NCBI GenBank assembly: GCA_031549115.1
Contig: JAVBQJ010000148.1
Location: 1-14,178 of the forward strand
Source of the DNA: JAVBQJ01 sp031549115
GTDB taxonomy: Bacteria > Verrucomicrobiota > Lentisphaeria > Victivallales > Victivallaceae
Length of the DNA stretch: 14,178 nucleotides
Direction of reading: 5' to 3'
Shown: piece after piece, positions 5,887 through 13,166 of the stretch
Position numbering within the stretch: the first letter of the stretch is position 1
Layout of the letters: every line of letters begins with the position of its first letter
The notes under the pieces: generated by a model
The model's input: only the letters and a program-made list of their open reading frames with translations
Database searches by the model: none
What the model was told of the DNA's origin: nothing
Made by a program: the position numbers and the translations under genes

Positions 5887-6744
5887 ATGAGTTATAAACA
5901 ACGGAAGCGGGAGTTTCTTCTGTGGCTGCGGTTATGGCGCCGGGGGCGGGTGCGCCGGATCTCCAATCTGGGGGCGTCGGCGCTGCGGGTGAAAAACGGC
6001 TATCAGGGGCTGATCGAGTTTCTCGGTGAAGTGGCGCGTGGCATGGCGCTTCTGCCGTTTATGCTGCATCGCTTCCGTTGGCGCGACTTCGCGTATTATC
6101 TGGATCTGTGCGGCTGGCGGACGCTGCCGATCGTGTTCGGTATCTGCTATCTGATGGGTCTCGTGCTGGCGTTTCAGGGCGGATTGTACATGCGGGACTA
6201 CGGCTTGGAGCTGTTCATCGTCGATTCGACCGGCTTTTCGATCCTGAAGGAGCTGGGGCCGCTGATGGTGGCGATGATCTGTACCGGGCGCGCCGGGTCG
6301 GCGTTTGCCGCCGAGATCGGGACGATGAAGGTGGACGAGGAGATCAGCGCGCTGGAAACCATGGGAATCCGCCCATCCTGGTTCCTGGTGTTGCCGAAGC
6401 TGCTGGCGCTGATGGTGGCGATGCCGATTCTGACCATGTTCGGCGATATCATCGGCATTCTCGGGGGGCTGACGGTCGGGGTTACCTGGCTGGGAATTCC
6501 GCTGCAGGCATACTGGGCGCGGACCTGCGATGTGCTGACCATCGCCGCATTGACGCAGGGGCTGGTGAAAAGTGTGGTTTTCGCGGTGCTGATCGCGCTG
6601 ATCGGCTGCCGGTTGGGATTCCGGGCGGATGCGAACGCGCAGGGAGTCGGCCGCGCCGCCACCGGTGCGGTGGTGGCGGCGATCTTCGCGGTGGTGATTG
6701 CGGACGCGTTGATGACGATTGTATTTTCGATATGGGGTTATTGA
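5887..6744 (+). CDS. mlaE: MlaE-family phospholipid ABC permease
   Basis: This 285-residue inner-membrane permease belongs to the MlaE family. The hallmark runs from ELGPLM (122-127) through GRAGSAFAAEIGTMKVDEEI (134-153) to SALETMG. Hydrophobic segments lie near 79-98, 165-205, 235-255 and 262-282. MlaE forms a dimer with MlaF ATPases and a ring of MlaD to move phospholipids between the inner membrane and the periplasm. The N-terminal 25 residues are very basic and somewhat longer than usual. The ATG at 5887 is chosen; only a loose GGA lies upstream, and an in-frame TTG at 5824 falls in the likely promoter. MlaA, MlaB and MlaC are not in the window. Confidence 0.92.
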   Translation: MSYKQRKREFLLWLRLWRRGRVRRISNLGASALRVKNGYQGLIEFLGEVARGMALLPFMLHRFRWRDFAYYLDLCGWRTLPIVFGICYLMGLVLAFQGGLYMRDYGLELFIVDSTGFSILKELGPLMVAMICTGRAGSAFAAEIGTMKVDEEISALETMGIRPSWFLVLPKLLALMVAMPILTMFGDIIGILGGLTVGVTWLGIPLQAYWARTCDVLTIAALTQGLVKSVVFAVLIALIGCRLGFRADANAQGVGRAATGAVVAAIFAVVIADALMTIVFSIWGY

Positions 6745-6745
6745 A

Positions 6746-7516
6746 ATGGCGAAAGAAGATAAGGCCGGAGGGCCGGTGATCGAAGTGCGGAACCTGACGG
6801 CGGGCTATGACCGCCGGGTGGTGTTGCGCGACCTCAGCTTCAAGGTGGAAGCCGGTGAAATATTCGGCATCCTCGGCGGTTCCGGTTGCGGCAAAAGCAC
6901 GCTGCTCAAGCATATGATCGGTCTGTATGAGCCGATGGCGGGGGATATTCTGATTTTCGGCCGCAGCATCGTCAAGGCGACCGAGGAGGAGAAGCGCGAA
7001 CTGATGCGCAGCTTCGGCGTCACCTACCAGGGTGGCGCCCTGTTCGGCTCGATGACGGTCGGTGAGAATGTCGCGTTGCCGCTGCAGGAGTTCACCACCC
7101 ATACGCAGACGGAGATCCGGAAGATCGTCGGGGAAAAGCTGGCGCTGGTCGGCTTGAAGGAGTTTCAGGACTACATGCCTTCGGAGCTGTCGGGGGGAAT
7201 GCGCAAGCGTGCGGGGTTGGCGCGGGCGTTGGCATTGGATCCGCAACTGTTGTTTTTCGATGAACCGTCGGCGGGGCTGGATCCGATCACTTCGGTGGCG
7301 CTGGACGATCTGATTTTGGAGTTGAAGGCCAGTTTGAACACCACGATTGTGATTGTGACGCATGAACTGGCGAGTATTTTTACGGTGATGGACCGGGTGA
7401 TTCTGCTGGACAAGACGACGCAGTCGATCGTGGCGGAGGGGGAACCAGAGGCGTTGCGCGATGCGTCGCCGAATGAGTGGGTAAAGGCTTTTTTGAACCG
7501 GAAATCGTGGGTTTGA
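6746..7516 (+). CDS. mlaF: MlaF-family phospholipid ABC ATPase
   Basis: This 256-residue cytosolic ATPase powers the MlaE permease. Motifs are Walker A GGSGCGKST (44-52), Q-loop TYQGGALF (93-100), signature LSGGMRKR (148-155), Walker B LLFFDEP (168-174), D-loop SAGLDP (175-180) and switch His206 in VTHE. TYQGGALFGSMTVGENVALPL and SGGMRKRAGLARAL are characteristic of MlaF rather than of metal importers. The start lies 1 nt after the mlaE stop, with GGGG 8 nt upstream (6734-6737), so it is in an operon with mlaE. The C-terminal tail (GEPEALRDASPNEWVKAFLNR) is also as in MlaF, where it helps form the ATPase dimer. Confidence 0.93.
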   Translation: MAKEDKAGGPVIEVRNLTAGYDRRVVLRDLSFKVEAGEIFGILGGSGCGKSTLLKHMIGLYEPMAGDILIFGRSIVKATEEEKRELMRSFGVTYQGGALFGSMTVGENVALPLQEFTTHTQTEIRKIVGEKLALVGLKEFQDYMPSELSGGMRKRAGLARALALDPQLLFFDEPSAGLDPITSVALDDLILELKASLNTTIVIVTHELASIFTVMDRVILLDKTTQSIVAEGEPEALRDASPNEWVKAFLNRKSWV

Positions 7517-7519
7517 GTT

Positions 7520-8515
7520 ATGGCAAAACGAAGTGATTTTTATCTGGGCTTGTTCGTGCTGTCGGGTGTGGTGCTGCTGTTCGTGACGCTGCTGGCGTTC
7601 GGCATGTCGGAGCTGTTTGCGCGCAAGGTCTATTTGGTGACCTGGTTTTCCGAATCGGTGCAGGGGTTGGCGGAGGGATCGCAGGTCAAGTACAAAGGCG
7701 TGCCCATCGGCAATGTCAAAAAAATCACCATTCAGCTGTCCGACAAGCTGATCCGGGTCGATATGGATATCGAGCTCAAAGCGTTCAACTTCGGCCGCAA
7801 TTCCAACGACAGCACGGCGGAGTTTTATGACTTCATCGCCCGCGAAAGCCTCAACGGTCTGCGCTGCCGTCTGGAATACAGCGGTTTGACCGGGATGAAG
7901 TATGTGGAAATCGACTATTTCGATCTCCGGGACCGCGGCAAGAAGCTGCCGGAGCCCGGCGGACCGGTCGGAAACGCTTATTTCATTCCATCGGAGCCAT
8001 CGACATTCACCGATATGCTGGATATGCTGACCACATCGCTGGCCGGGATTTCCAAGATCGACTTCGCCGGGATTTCCGCGGATTTGCGCGACAGTGTCCA
8101 GTCGATGGACCGGCTGTTGAAGGATGCCCGGGTGGATCAGACCCTGAGCCATCTGGCGGCGGTGAGCGAAAATCTGGAAACCAGCACTTCGGTGTTGGCC
8201 GAGACCTTGACCGAGGAGGAAATTCGCGGTATTCTCGACAATCTGCGGGCCGCCGCGTCCGGCGTCCGTGAGCTGGTGAATCAGGTGGAGCAGGAGTTGA
8301 AGGAGGCGAAAATTCCCGAGACCACCGCCAGCTTCCGCGATGCGATGGGCGCGGTCTCGGCGTCGCGTGACGACCTGGAAAGCACGGCGCACAAGTTGAA
8401 CCGGACGCTGGAAACTCTGGACGCGCTCATCAATATGATCGACCAGGATCCCAGTGCTTTGCTGCGCGGCAAAAAGCGGGTACCGGTGGACTTGAAATCG
8501 CTCTCGCAGCCGTAA
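7520..8515 (+). CDS. mlaD: MlaD-family MCE lipid-transport protein
   Basis: This 331-residue periplasm-facing protein is anchored by one N-terminal helix (about 8-29). The single MCE domain (about 38-132) shows VQGLAEGSQVKYKGVPIGNV (47-66) and a conserved final strand, TGMKYVEIDYF (124-134). MCE domains form hexameric rings that give lipids a hydrophobic channel. The part after the MCE domain (about 155-310) is predicted to be long helices with heptad-like Leu, ending in the family motif IDQDPSALLRGKK. E. coli MlaD is about 183 residues, so this extended form is more like those of other phyla and may span part of the periplasm. The start is 3 nt after the mlaF stop. A strong terminator follows the gene. 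Confidence 0.92.
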   Translation: MAKRSDFYLGLFVLSGVVLLFVTLLAFGMSELFARKVYLVTWFSESVQGLAEGSQVKYKGVPIGNVKKITIQLSDKLIRVDMDIELKAFNFGRNSNDSTAEFYDFIARESLNGLRCRLEYSGLTGMKYVEIDYFDLRDRGKKLPEPGGPVGNAYFIPSEPSTFTDMLDMLTTSLAGISKIDFAGISADLRDSVQSMDRLLKDARVDQTLSHLAAVSENLETSTSVLAETLTEEEIRGILDNLRAAASGVRELVNQVEQELKEAKIPETTASFRDAMGAVSASRDDLESTAHKLNRTLETLDALINMIDQDPSALLRGKKRVPVDLKSLSQP

Positions 8516-8533
8516 GCGATGTCGTTCCTTGTG

Positions 8534-8577
8534 ACCGGGTGGCAGAAATGCCCCCGGTATTTTTTTTCGTCTTTTTT
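8534..8577 (+). terminator. Strong intrinsic terminator after mlaD
   Basis: ACCGGG (8534-8539) pairs with CCCGGT (8553-8558) and GGC (8541-8543) with GCC... in the form GCC at 8550-8552, with T8540 bulged and a 6-nt loop. It is followed by A and eight T, then a second T-run of seven (8572-8578). It lies 19 nt after the mlaD stop and should end the mla transcript. Confidence 0.85.
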
Positions 8578-8610
8578 TGTGGGAAAAGGTGAGAAATTCC
8601 ACAAAAAGTA

Positions 8611-8638
8611 TTGACTTTCATTTCTGAATGACTATAAT
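8611..8638 (+). promoter_or_regulatory. Near-consensus promoter of candidate small RNA
   Basis: TTGACT (8611-8616) and TATAAT (8633-8638) are 16 nt apart, one base off the sigma70 consensus. A start at A8643 or G8645 is expected. No ribosome site or credible reading frame follows within 200 nt; the next gene has its own promoter at 8799-8826. Confidence 0.6.
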
Positions 8639-8644
8639 AGTTAT

Positions 8645-8776
8645 GTATCGGCAGGACTTCCTGCGTGGAAGACGGCTTCCCGCGGCCTGCGCGGTTCTTT
8701 GCTTTTATGGGATATCGGCCACCATCCGCTCTCGGTTCCCCCCCACATTGTGCCGGAGCGGGTGATGGCTTTTTTT
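8645..8776 (+). ncRNA. Candidate structured small RNA (~130 nt)
   Basis: Between a near-consensus promoter and a T-tract terminator lies a densely folded stretch. Hairpin 1 pairs GCAGG (8651-8655) with CCTGC (8660-8664). Hairpin 2 pairs GCG-T-GGAAG (8663-8671) with CTTCCCGC (8676-8683). Hairpin 3 pairs CCGCG (8680-8684) with CGCGG (8690-8694) and is followed by TTCTTTGCTTTT, an internal terminator-like end. A longer 3' stem (8722-8768) closes the unit. GGAAG at 8667 can instead pair with CTTCC at 8657-8661, and GCAGG with CCTGC at 8686-8690, so the 5' part can switch between exclusive folds. It does not match SRP RNA, tmRNA or RNase P landmarks that I can see. It could be an independent sRNA or a riboswitch-like leader of the downstream oxidoreductase gene. 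Confidence 0.45.
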
Positions 8777-8780
8777 CTTT
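8722..8780 (+). terminator. Intrinsic terminator of candidate small RNA
   Basis: CCATC (8722-8726) pairs with GATGG (8764-8768), CGCTC (8727-8731) with GAGCG (8756-8760) and CGG (8733-8735) with CCG (8753-8755). An inner CAC/GTG stem closes the loop. Three unpaired bases (8761-8763) and T8732 are bulged. The stem is followed by C and seven T (8770-8776), then C and four T. The next promoter begins 23 nt after this T-tract. Confidence 0.6.
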
Positions 8781-8798
8781 TATTTCGCGATTCCTTCC

Positions 8799-8826
8799 TT
8801 GACAATGCCTCCGGTGTTGCTATAAT
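8799..8826 (+). promoter_or_regulatory. Consensus promoter for Gfo/Idh gene
   Basis: TTGACA (8799-8804) and TATAAT (8821-8826) are perfect consensus boxes with a 16-nt spacer, and TGC just before the -10 adds an extended -10. A start near 8833 is expected, giving a leader of about 34 nt that holds GGAG (8853-8856). Because the promoter lies upstream of 8867, it supports that start over an earlier in-frame one at 8699. Confidence 0.75.
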
Positions 8827-8866
8827 AACTCAAATACTGGAATTATTAACTTGGAGACAGTCGGGT

Positions 8867-10039
8867 ATGTTGAAAATTGGTGTGATCGGGTGCGGACGCC
8901 GGATTTACGGCGTGTTGAAAGACAATCTGCGGGTGCTGGAGCCGGAAACCCGGATCGTCGGAGTAGTGGATCCCGACCGGGACGGGGTGTTGGCGCGGCT
9001 GGATCCGGCCGACCGCGAAACGGTGCGTTTTTACGATTCGGTGGCGGAGCTGGTGGCCGAAGCGCAACCCGACGCGCTGATGATCGGAACCCATTGCCGG
9101 GAGCATACCGCGTATGCGTGTGAAGCGCTGCCGTTCGGCTTGCCGCTTTTTCTGGAAAAGCCGGTGGCGATCAATATGGCGCAGGCGCGGCAGCTGGAAG
9201 AGGCGTTCCGGCAGCATCCGTGTCCGACGGTGGTCAGCTTCCCCTTGCGGGTTTCGCCGTTGTGTGAAATGACCCATCGCTATATCAAGGACGGCGCCGT
9301 CGGGACGCCCGAACATATTGAAGCCTGGAACTATGTCGGTTACGGTACGGTGTACTTCGAGGATTTTTATCGCGATTACAGCAACACCCAGGGGCTGTTT
9401 CTGCAGAAAGCCACCCACGACCTCGATTATCTGGCCATGCTGATGGGATCGCCGATCGTCCGGGTCGCGGCGATGAAAACCGTCGGGCATGTGTTCGGCG
9501 GCGACAAGCCGGCGGGGTTGCGCTGTTCCAAGTGTCCGGAGGCCGGGCAGTGCCTGGAGAGCCCGGCCAACCGCATGCGCAACGATTCTTCTTACAGCAC
9601 CGAAGATCACTGGTGTGTTTTCGGGCGCGACTGCGGTTCGCCGGAGGAGGGGATGAATGAGGATTCCTCCAGCGTGCTGTTGGAATTCGCCTCGGGGGCG
9701 CACGGCGTGTACACCCAGGTCTTTTTCGTCCGGCGCGACGCCGGGAAGCGCGGCGCCCGGATCTCCGGTTACCGCGGTTCGCTGGACTTCGACTGGTGCC
9801 GCAACGATCTCTTTTATTATCGGCACCATGAGCCGTTCACCGACCAGATCAAGGCCAGTGCGAATATGGCGCACTTCGGCGGCGACCGGGAGCTGGCGCT
9901 GGACTTCCTGAAGCTGATCCGCGACGGTGTGGCGCCGCGCGCGGGATGGAAAGAGGGCCTCGCCAGTGTCTACACGTGCCTGGCGGCCAAGGAATCGGCC
10001 GAAACCGGCAAATTCGTCGACGTCCGCCAGCTTTCCTGA
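8867..10039 (+). CDS. Gfo/Idh/MocA family oxidoreductase
   Basis: This 390-residue cytosolic NAD(P)-dependent oxidoreductase starts with a Rossmann fold: KIGVIGCGRR (3-12), then VVDPD (33-37) closing the dinucleotide site. FLEKPVAIN (95-103) holds the family EKP motif with the catalytic Lys98, and KATHDLDYL (181-189) supplies His184 and Asp185 of the substrate site. The C-terminal beta-sheet domain carries an inserted Cys cluster: CSKC (220-223), Cys229, HWC (248-250) and Cys256. This cluster suggests a bound Zn ion or a structural clamp. Members act on sugars, inositols or amino-sugar derivatives; the substrate here is unknown. The start at 8867 has GGAG 10 nt upstream and lies behind a consensus promoter. 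The gene ends 10 nt from the convergent esterase gene, with no clear terminator between. Confidence 0.88.
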   Translation: MLKIGVIGCGRRIYGVLKDNLRVLEPETRIVGVVDPDRDGVLARLDPADRETVRFYDSVAELVAEAQPDALMIGTHCREHTAYACEALPFGLPLFLEKPVAINMAQARQLEEAFRQHPCPTVVSFPLRVSPLCEMTHRYIKDGAVGTPEHIEAWNYVGYGTVYFEDFYRDYSNTQGLFLQKATHDLDYLAMLMGSPIVRVAAMKTVGHVFGGDKPAGLRCSKCPEAGQCLESPANRMRNDSSYSTEDHWCVFGRDCGSPEEGMNEDSSSVLLEFASGAHGVYTQVFFVRRDAGKRGARISGYRGSLDFDWCRNDLFYYRHHEPFTDQIKASANMAHFGGDRELALDFLKLIRDGVAPRAGWKEGLASVYTCLAAKESAETGKFVDVRQLS

Positions 10040-10049
10040 GCCGGAAGCG

Positions 10050-12053
10050 TCAGCGCCGGAATAAATCGATTTCATCCTGCGGGGTCGCCACGGTTACCGT
10101 GCCGCCCCGCAGCTTCAACCATTCATACAGCTGGTCCAGGTCGCTGTGCGGCAGCACGCCGGGCAGCAGCATCGCCTGCGGCCAGTATTGCCATTCGCGC
10201 CGCAGCAGCGCCCGGTAGGATTCCGGCGCCCGCGTCAGCACGACCCGGTCGACTTGGGCGCCGGCCTGCAATGCGGTCAATGCCGCGATTACCGCGCCCT
10301 GGCCGTCGCCCCGGAGCTCCAGCTCCTTGACGCCGGTGGCACGGAGCAGTCTGACTGCGCTCCAGGCGTCATTGACCATACCTGCCAACAGCGGCCGATC
10401 GAGCATGTCGCCGATCGAGGCATACATGTAATAGCTGCCGTAAGGCTGAAATACGGTGTCCTCATACGGAAAGGCGCCCATGACCCGGCACTCGCCGATG
10501 CCGCGCGGTTCGATGCAGAAGTAACGGGTGTCGGCGTCGCCGTTTTCCAGCAGCATTCGCCGCTCCGGCTCCGCAGCCAGATTCGGGATATAGAGTATCG
10601 CTTTCTTCAGGTTTTCGGGCAGATGGAAGTCGTAACCGCGCCCGGCCAACGACAGGATCGCGGTGATTCCGGGTTCGGTTTCCAACGCGAAACGGGCGAC
10701 GTAGTATTCGGCGTCGTCGCCGGGCCACATGGTGCGCAGCACCCGGTAATGCGGCACCGCGGGTGGCTGATCCGCCAACAGGGCATTGCGGAAAACCTGT
10801 TCGACATTGGCGGCGGAAAACGCCGGCAGTTCGCGGTCGAAGCGATCGGCATAGGCGCACAGCATTCGTGCCAACGGGCGCGCTGCGGGAGTTCCGGCCG
10901 GGAAAGCCGCCAGCTCTTCGCCGGGGAAGCGCTCCTCCGGCCGTTGCTCGCGCCACGGGGAACCGCTGCCGGTTGCCTGCCGAATGGTGTCGGTGAGGAG
11001 ACGGCGGTGGGCCGGGGCGAAGCCGTGGTTGCCCGGAGTGACGCTCTTTTCCACCTGTTCGGGAAAGCCCAGCAAAGTGTAGATTTTTTTCACCTCCCGG
11101 AACGTGGTTTCGGCGCCGCGCGGGTCGAAAAAGTCATTGTCCTGCGCCAGAATATGAATCCGGCGCGGCGCCGCCGCGATCAGCAGGTCGCCCATTTCCA
11201 GCCCGGCGGCGAACAGCCCCGGCAGTACCTGTTCGGAATCAACCGCATTTTCATTGGCGATATTGTCGGCCATGGTGGTGATATAACAGCTGGGGGCGAT
11301 CAGAAACGGCACTTCGGCGAAGGCTCCGGTCAGCGTCGTCTGCGTCCCGCCGCCCGAGGTGCCGGTAATGGCGATGCGCTGAGCGTCCACCTCCGGCCGC
11401 GAAGCCAGATAGTCGATGGCGGCCAGGCCGTCGCGGACCATCCGGGCACCGAGAAATTCACCGGCAAGACGCAGCTTGGCACCCGGCTGGAGGTGTTCGA
11501 ATACCGACCCCGCCGGGATGATTCCGGCCGGATCGGGGCCGGCAAACTCCCGGCGTTCCCCTTGTCCGTACGGATCGATTACCAGCGTCGCGTAGCCGCA
11601 GGCGGCCAATTCGAAGCCGACCTGCTGGTAGGCGGCTTTGCCGCTCTCGTCATGGCCGCAGAAGACCACGACGCCGGGAACCGGCTCCGCCGCATACTCC
11701 GGCCGGTACAAATTGGCCGAAACGGTGACGCCGGGGGTGCTGTCGAACAGGATTTTTTCCACTGCGATTCCGTTTCGGGACAGCGTGCCGGTGATGCGCG
11801 GATCCGGCGGGCAGGCGGGCGGAAGCGCTCCGAAGCACCGTCGCAGCTTTTCCCGGACTTCGGCAACATAGGCTTCGGCCTCCTCACGCGTATTCAGAGC
11901 GGCGATCCGGGCGCTGCGTTCGCCGGCGCATTCGCGCACGGCATTGAGCATATACTCCTGCAGCATGCTGCCGTAGCCGGAAACGGGGAGGGCGGCCGCG
12001 GCCGCGCTGGTGGCGACCAGGGCGGCCGCCGGCAATAACAATAACTGTGGCAT
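10050..12053 (-). CDS. Secreted two-module alpha/beta-hydrolase, esterase-like
   Basis: This 667-residue protein has an N-terminal signal-like stretch (MPQLLLLPAAALVATSAAAA) with likely cleavage around residue 20-22. The first module (about 90-365) resembles acetyl-xylan esterase or dienelactone-hydrolase-type enzymes: GVVVFCGHDESGK (127-139), VIDPYGQGERREF (158-170), nucleophile elbow GTSGGG (231-236) with Ser233, an acid near Asp305/Asp310 and His343 in GNHGF. The second module (about 435-660) repeats the fold, but its elbow reads RGDGQGA (581-587) with no Ser, so it is probably non-catalytic. It likely deacetylates or de-esterifies a glycan in the periplasm or outside the cell; the exact ester is unknown. 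AAGGAGA (12066-12072) lies 12 nt before the ATG, a long but workable spacing. Confidence 0.78.
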   Translation of the reverse strand: MPQLLLLPAAALVATSAAAAALPVSGYGSMLQEYMLNAVRECAGERSARIAALNTREEAEAYVAEVREKLRRCFGALPPACPPDPRITGTLSRNGIAVEKILFDSTPGVTVSANLYRPEYAAEPVPGVVVFCGHDESGKAAYQQVGFELAACGYATLVIDPYGQGERREFAGPDPAGIIPAGSVFEHLQPGAKLRLAGEFLGARMVRDGLAAIDYLASRPEVDAQRIAITGTSGGGTQTTLTGAFAEVPFLIAPSCYITTMADNIANENAVDSEQVLPGLFAAGLEMGDLLIAAAPRRIHILAQDNDFFDPRGAETTFREVKKIYTLLGFPEQVEKSVTPGNHGFAPAHRRLLTDTIRQATGSGSPWREQRPEERFPGEELAAFPAGTPAARPLARMLCAYADRFDRELPAFSAANVEQVFRNALLADQPPAVPHYRVLRTMWPGDDAEYYVARFALETEPGITAILSLAGRGYDFHLPENLKKAILYIPNLAAEPERRMLLENGDADTRYFCIEPRGIGECRVMGAFPYEDTVFQPYGSYYMYASIGDMLDRPLLAGMVNDAWSAVRLLRATGVKELELRGDGQGAVIAALTALQAGAQVDRVVLTRAPESYRALLRREWQYWPQAMLLPGVLPHSDLDQLYEWLKLRGGTVTVATPQDEIDLFRR

Positions 12054-12085
12054 GATGGTAAAAAGTCTCCTTGGCTTTGCTTTAA

Positions 12086-12112
12086 TTTATATGCCGATCG
12101 GCGTAAATGCAA
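12086..12112 (-). promoter_or_regulatory. Candidate esterase promoter with palindrome in spacer
   Basis: On the minus strand TTGCAT (12112-12107) is followed by TATAAA (12091-12086) at 15 nt, or by TAAATT (12089-12084) at 17 nt. The perfect 10-bp palindrome GCCGATCGGC (12093-12102) sits between the boxes, where a bound repressor would block RNA polymerase. The boxes are acceptable rather than strong. Confidence 0.35.
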
Positions 12113-12171
12113 AATGGATTCATCCTATTGTGTCCTACTTTTGCAAATTTATTTTAAAAATCGAAACCCAA

Positions 12172-12201
12172 TTGGCAAAATCGGAACGGCGGGATTATAT
12201 T
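12172..12201 (+). promoter_or_regulatory. Candidate promoter for nucleotidyltransferase-kinase genes
   Basis: TTGGCA (12172-12177) and TATATT (12196-12201) are 18 nt apart (17 if TTATAT at 12195 is used). A start near 12208 gives a leader of about 48 nt, with AAGGAG at 12239-12244. It lies in the 202-nt gap between divergent genes, which otherwise holds only the esterase promoter. Confidence 0.45.
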
Positions 12202-12255
12202 AAAGAATCAGAGACCGGGCAAATCGTATCGTTCAACGAAGGAGAATATGGGAAA

Positions 12256-13155
12256 ATGACGAAGCCGACATTGTTGATTCTGGCGGCCGGAATGGGAAGC
12301 CGCTACGGCGGCTTGAAGCAGTTGGATCCGGTGGGCCCCTCGGGCGAAACCATCATGGACTATTCGGTGTTTGACGCGATGCGGGCCGGTTTCGACCGGG
12401 TGGTGTTCGTGATCCGCCATGATTTCGAAGAGTTGTTCCGGCAGCAGGTCGGTTCGAAGTATGCCGGGCACATCGCGGTGGATTACGCGTTCCAGGCGAT
12501 GGACGATCTGCCGGGCGGATTCCAGGTGCCGGCGGGACGGGAAAAACCGTGGGGGACCGGACAGGCGGTCTATGCCGCGCGCAATGTGGTGACCGCGCCG
12601 TTTGCGGCGATCAACGCCGATGACTTTTACGGCGCCGACGGCTACCGTCAGCTGGCGGATACGCTGACGCAGGCAAAGCCGGGTGAATTCTGCATGTGCG
12701 CGTTCGAAATGAACAAGACGCTGTCGGCCAACGGCACCGTTTCGCGCGGCGTCTGCGCGGTGGACGCCGATGGATTTCTGACCGATGTGGTGGAGCACAC
12801 CAAACTGTCGGCGGCGCCGGGCGGGGTCAGGAGCGTCCAGGAGGACGGTTCCGAAGTGATGTACACCGGCAAGGAGCCCGTATCGATGAATATGTGGGGC
12901 TTCACGCCGGAGCTGTTTTCCCATCTCGAAGGGCTGTTTTCCGACTGGTTGAAGGACAACGGCCAGGCGATGAAGAGTGAATTTTACATTCCTCTGGTGG
13001 TGTCGCGGCTGATCGAAACGGGGAAGATCAAACTCAAGGTCTGCAACTCCTCCGATGCGTGGTTCGGCGTCACCTACCGCGAGGACAAGCCCGAGGTGGT
13101 GGCCAGCATCCGCAAGCTGGTCGAAGCGGGGCGCTACCCGGAAAAATTGTTTTGA
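12256..13155 (+). CDS. Sugar-1-phosphate nucleotidyltransferase
   Basis: This 299-residue cytosolic enzyme joins a sugar 1-phosphate to an NTP, giving NDP-sugar and pyrophosphate. LLILAAGMGSRYGGLKQ (6-22) is the nucleotide-binding signature of the NTP_transferase family, REKPWGTGQAV (95-105) holds substrate-binding residues, and INADDFYG (119-126) supplies the metal-binding Asp pair. WFGVTYREDKP near the C-terminus is typical of the subgroup often found beside NahK-like kinases. It has no left-handed beta-helix, so it is not a GlmU-type acetyltransferase. The ATG at 12256 follows AAGGAG by 11 nt; an upstream ATG at 12248 is out of frame. The kinase gene begins 11 nt after the stop, so the two form an operon. 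Confidence 0.85.
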   Translation: MTKPTLLILAAGMGSRYGGLKQLDPVGPSGETIMDYSVFDAMRAGFDRVVFVIRHDFEELFRQQVGSKYAGHIAVDYAFQAMDDLPGGFQVPAGREKPWGTGQAVYAARNVVTAPFAAINADDFYGADGYRQLADTLTQAKPGEFCMCAFEMNKTLSANGTVSRGVCAVDADGFLTDVVEHTKLSAAPGGVRSVQEDGSEVMYTGKEPVSMNMWGFTPELFSHLEGLFSDWLKDNGQAMKSEFYIPLVVSRLIETGKIKLKVCNSSDAWFGVTYREDKPEVVASIRKLVEAGRYPEKLF

Positions 13156-13166
13156 ACGAAAGGAAT

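Noticed and set aside
6482..8602. 706-codon open frame on the minus strand
   Set aside because: It lies opposite mlaE, mlaF and mlaD, which have full family motifs, and it crosses the mla terminator. Its product is Arg/His/Gln-rich with no recognisable domain.
8643..8765. 40-codon frame starting at the small-RNA promoter
   Set aside because: The ATG lies at or before the predicted transcript start, has no ribosome site, and the frame simply overlaps the RNA stems.
8645..8776. Known RNA identity (SRP RNA, tmRNA, RNase P, 6S) for the folded stretch
   Set aside because: The SRP GGAAG-GAAGCA type loop, tmRNA tag/tRNA-like ends and RNase P core were not found, and no long 6S-like rod with a central bubble is evident.
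8699..8866. N-terminal extension of the Gfo/Idh protein
   Set aside because: It would include the terminator stem and the consensus promoter at 8799-8826; the Rossmann motif begins directly after the start at 8867, which has a ribosome site.
10146..12038. 630-codon open frame on the plus strand
   Set aside because: It is antisense to the esterase gene, whose catalytic motifs and signal peptide are clear.
12248..12259. Tiny upstream frame (Met-Gly-Lys-stop) overlapping the nucleotidyltransferase start
   Set aside because: The ribosome site is only 3 nt from its ATG, and a three-codon frame can arise by chance.
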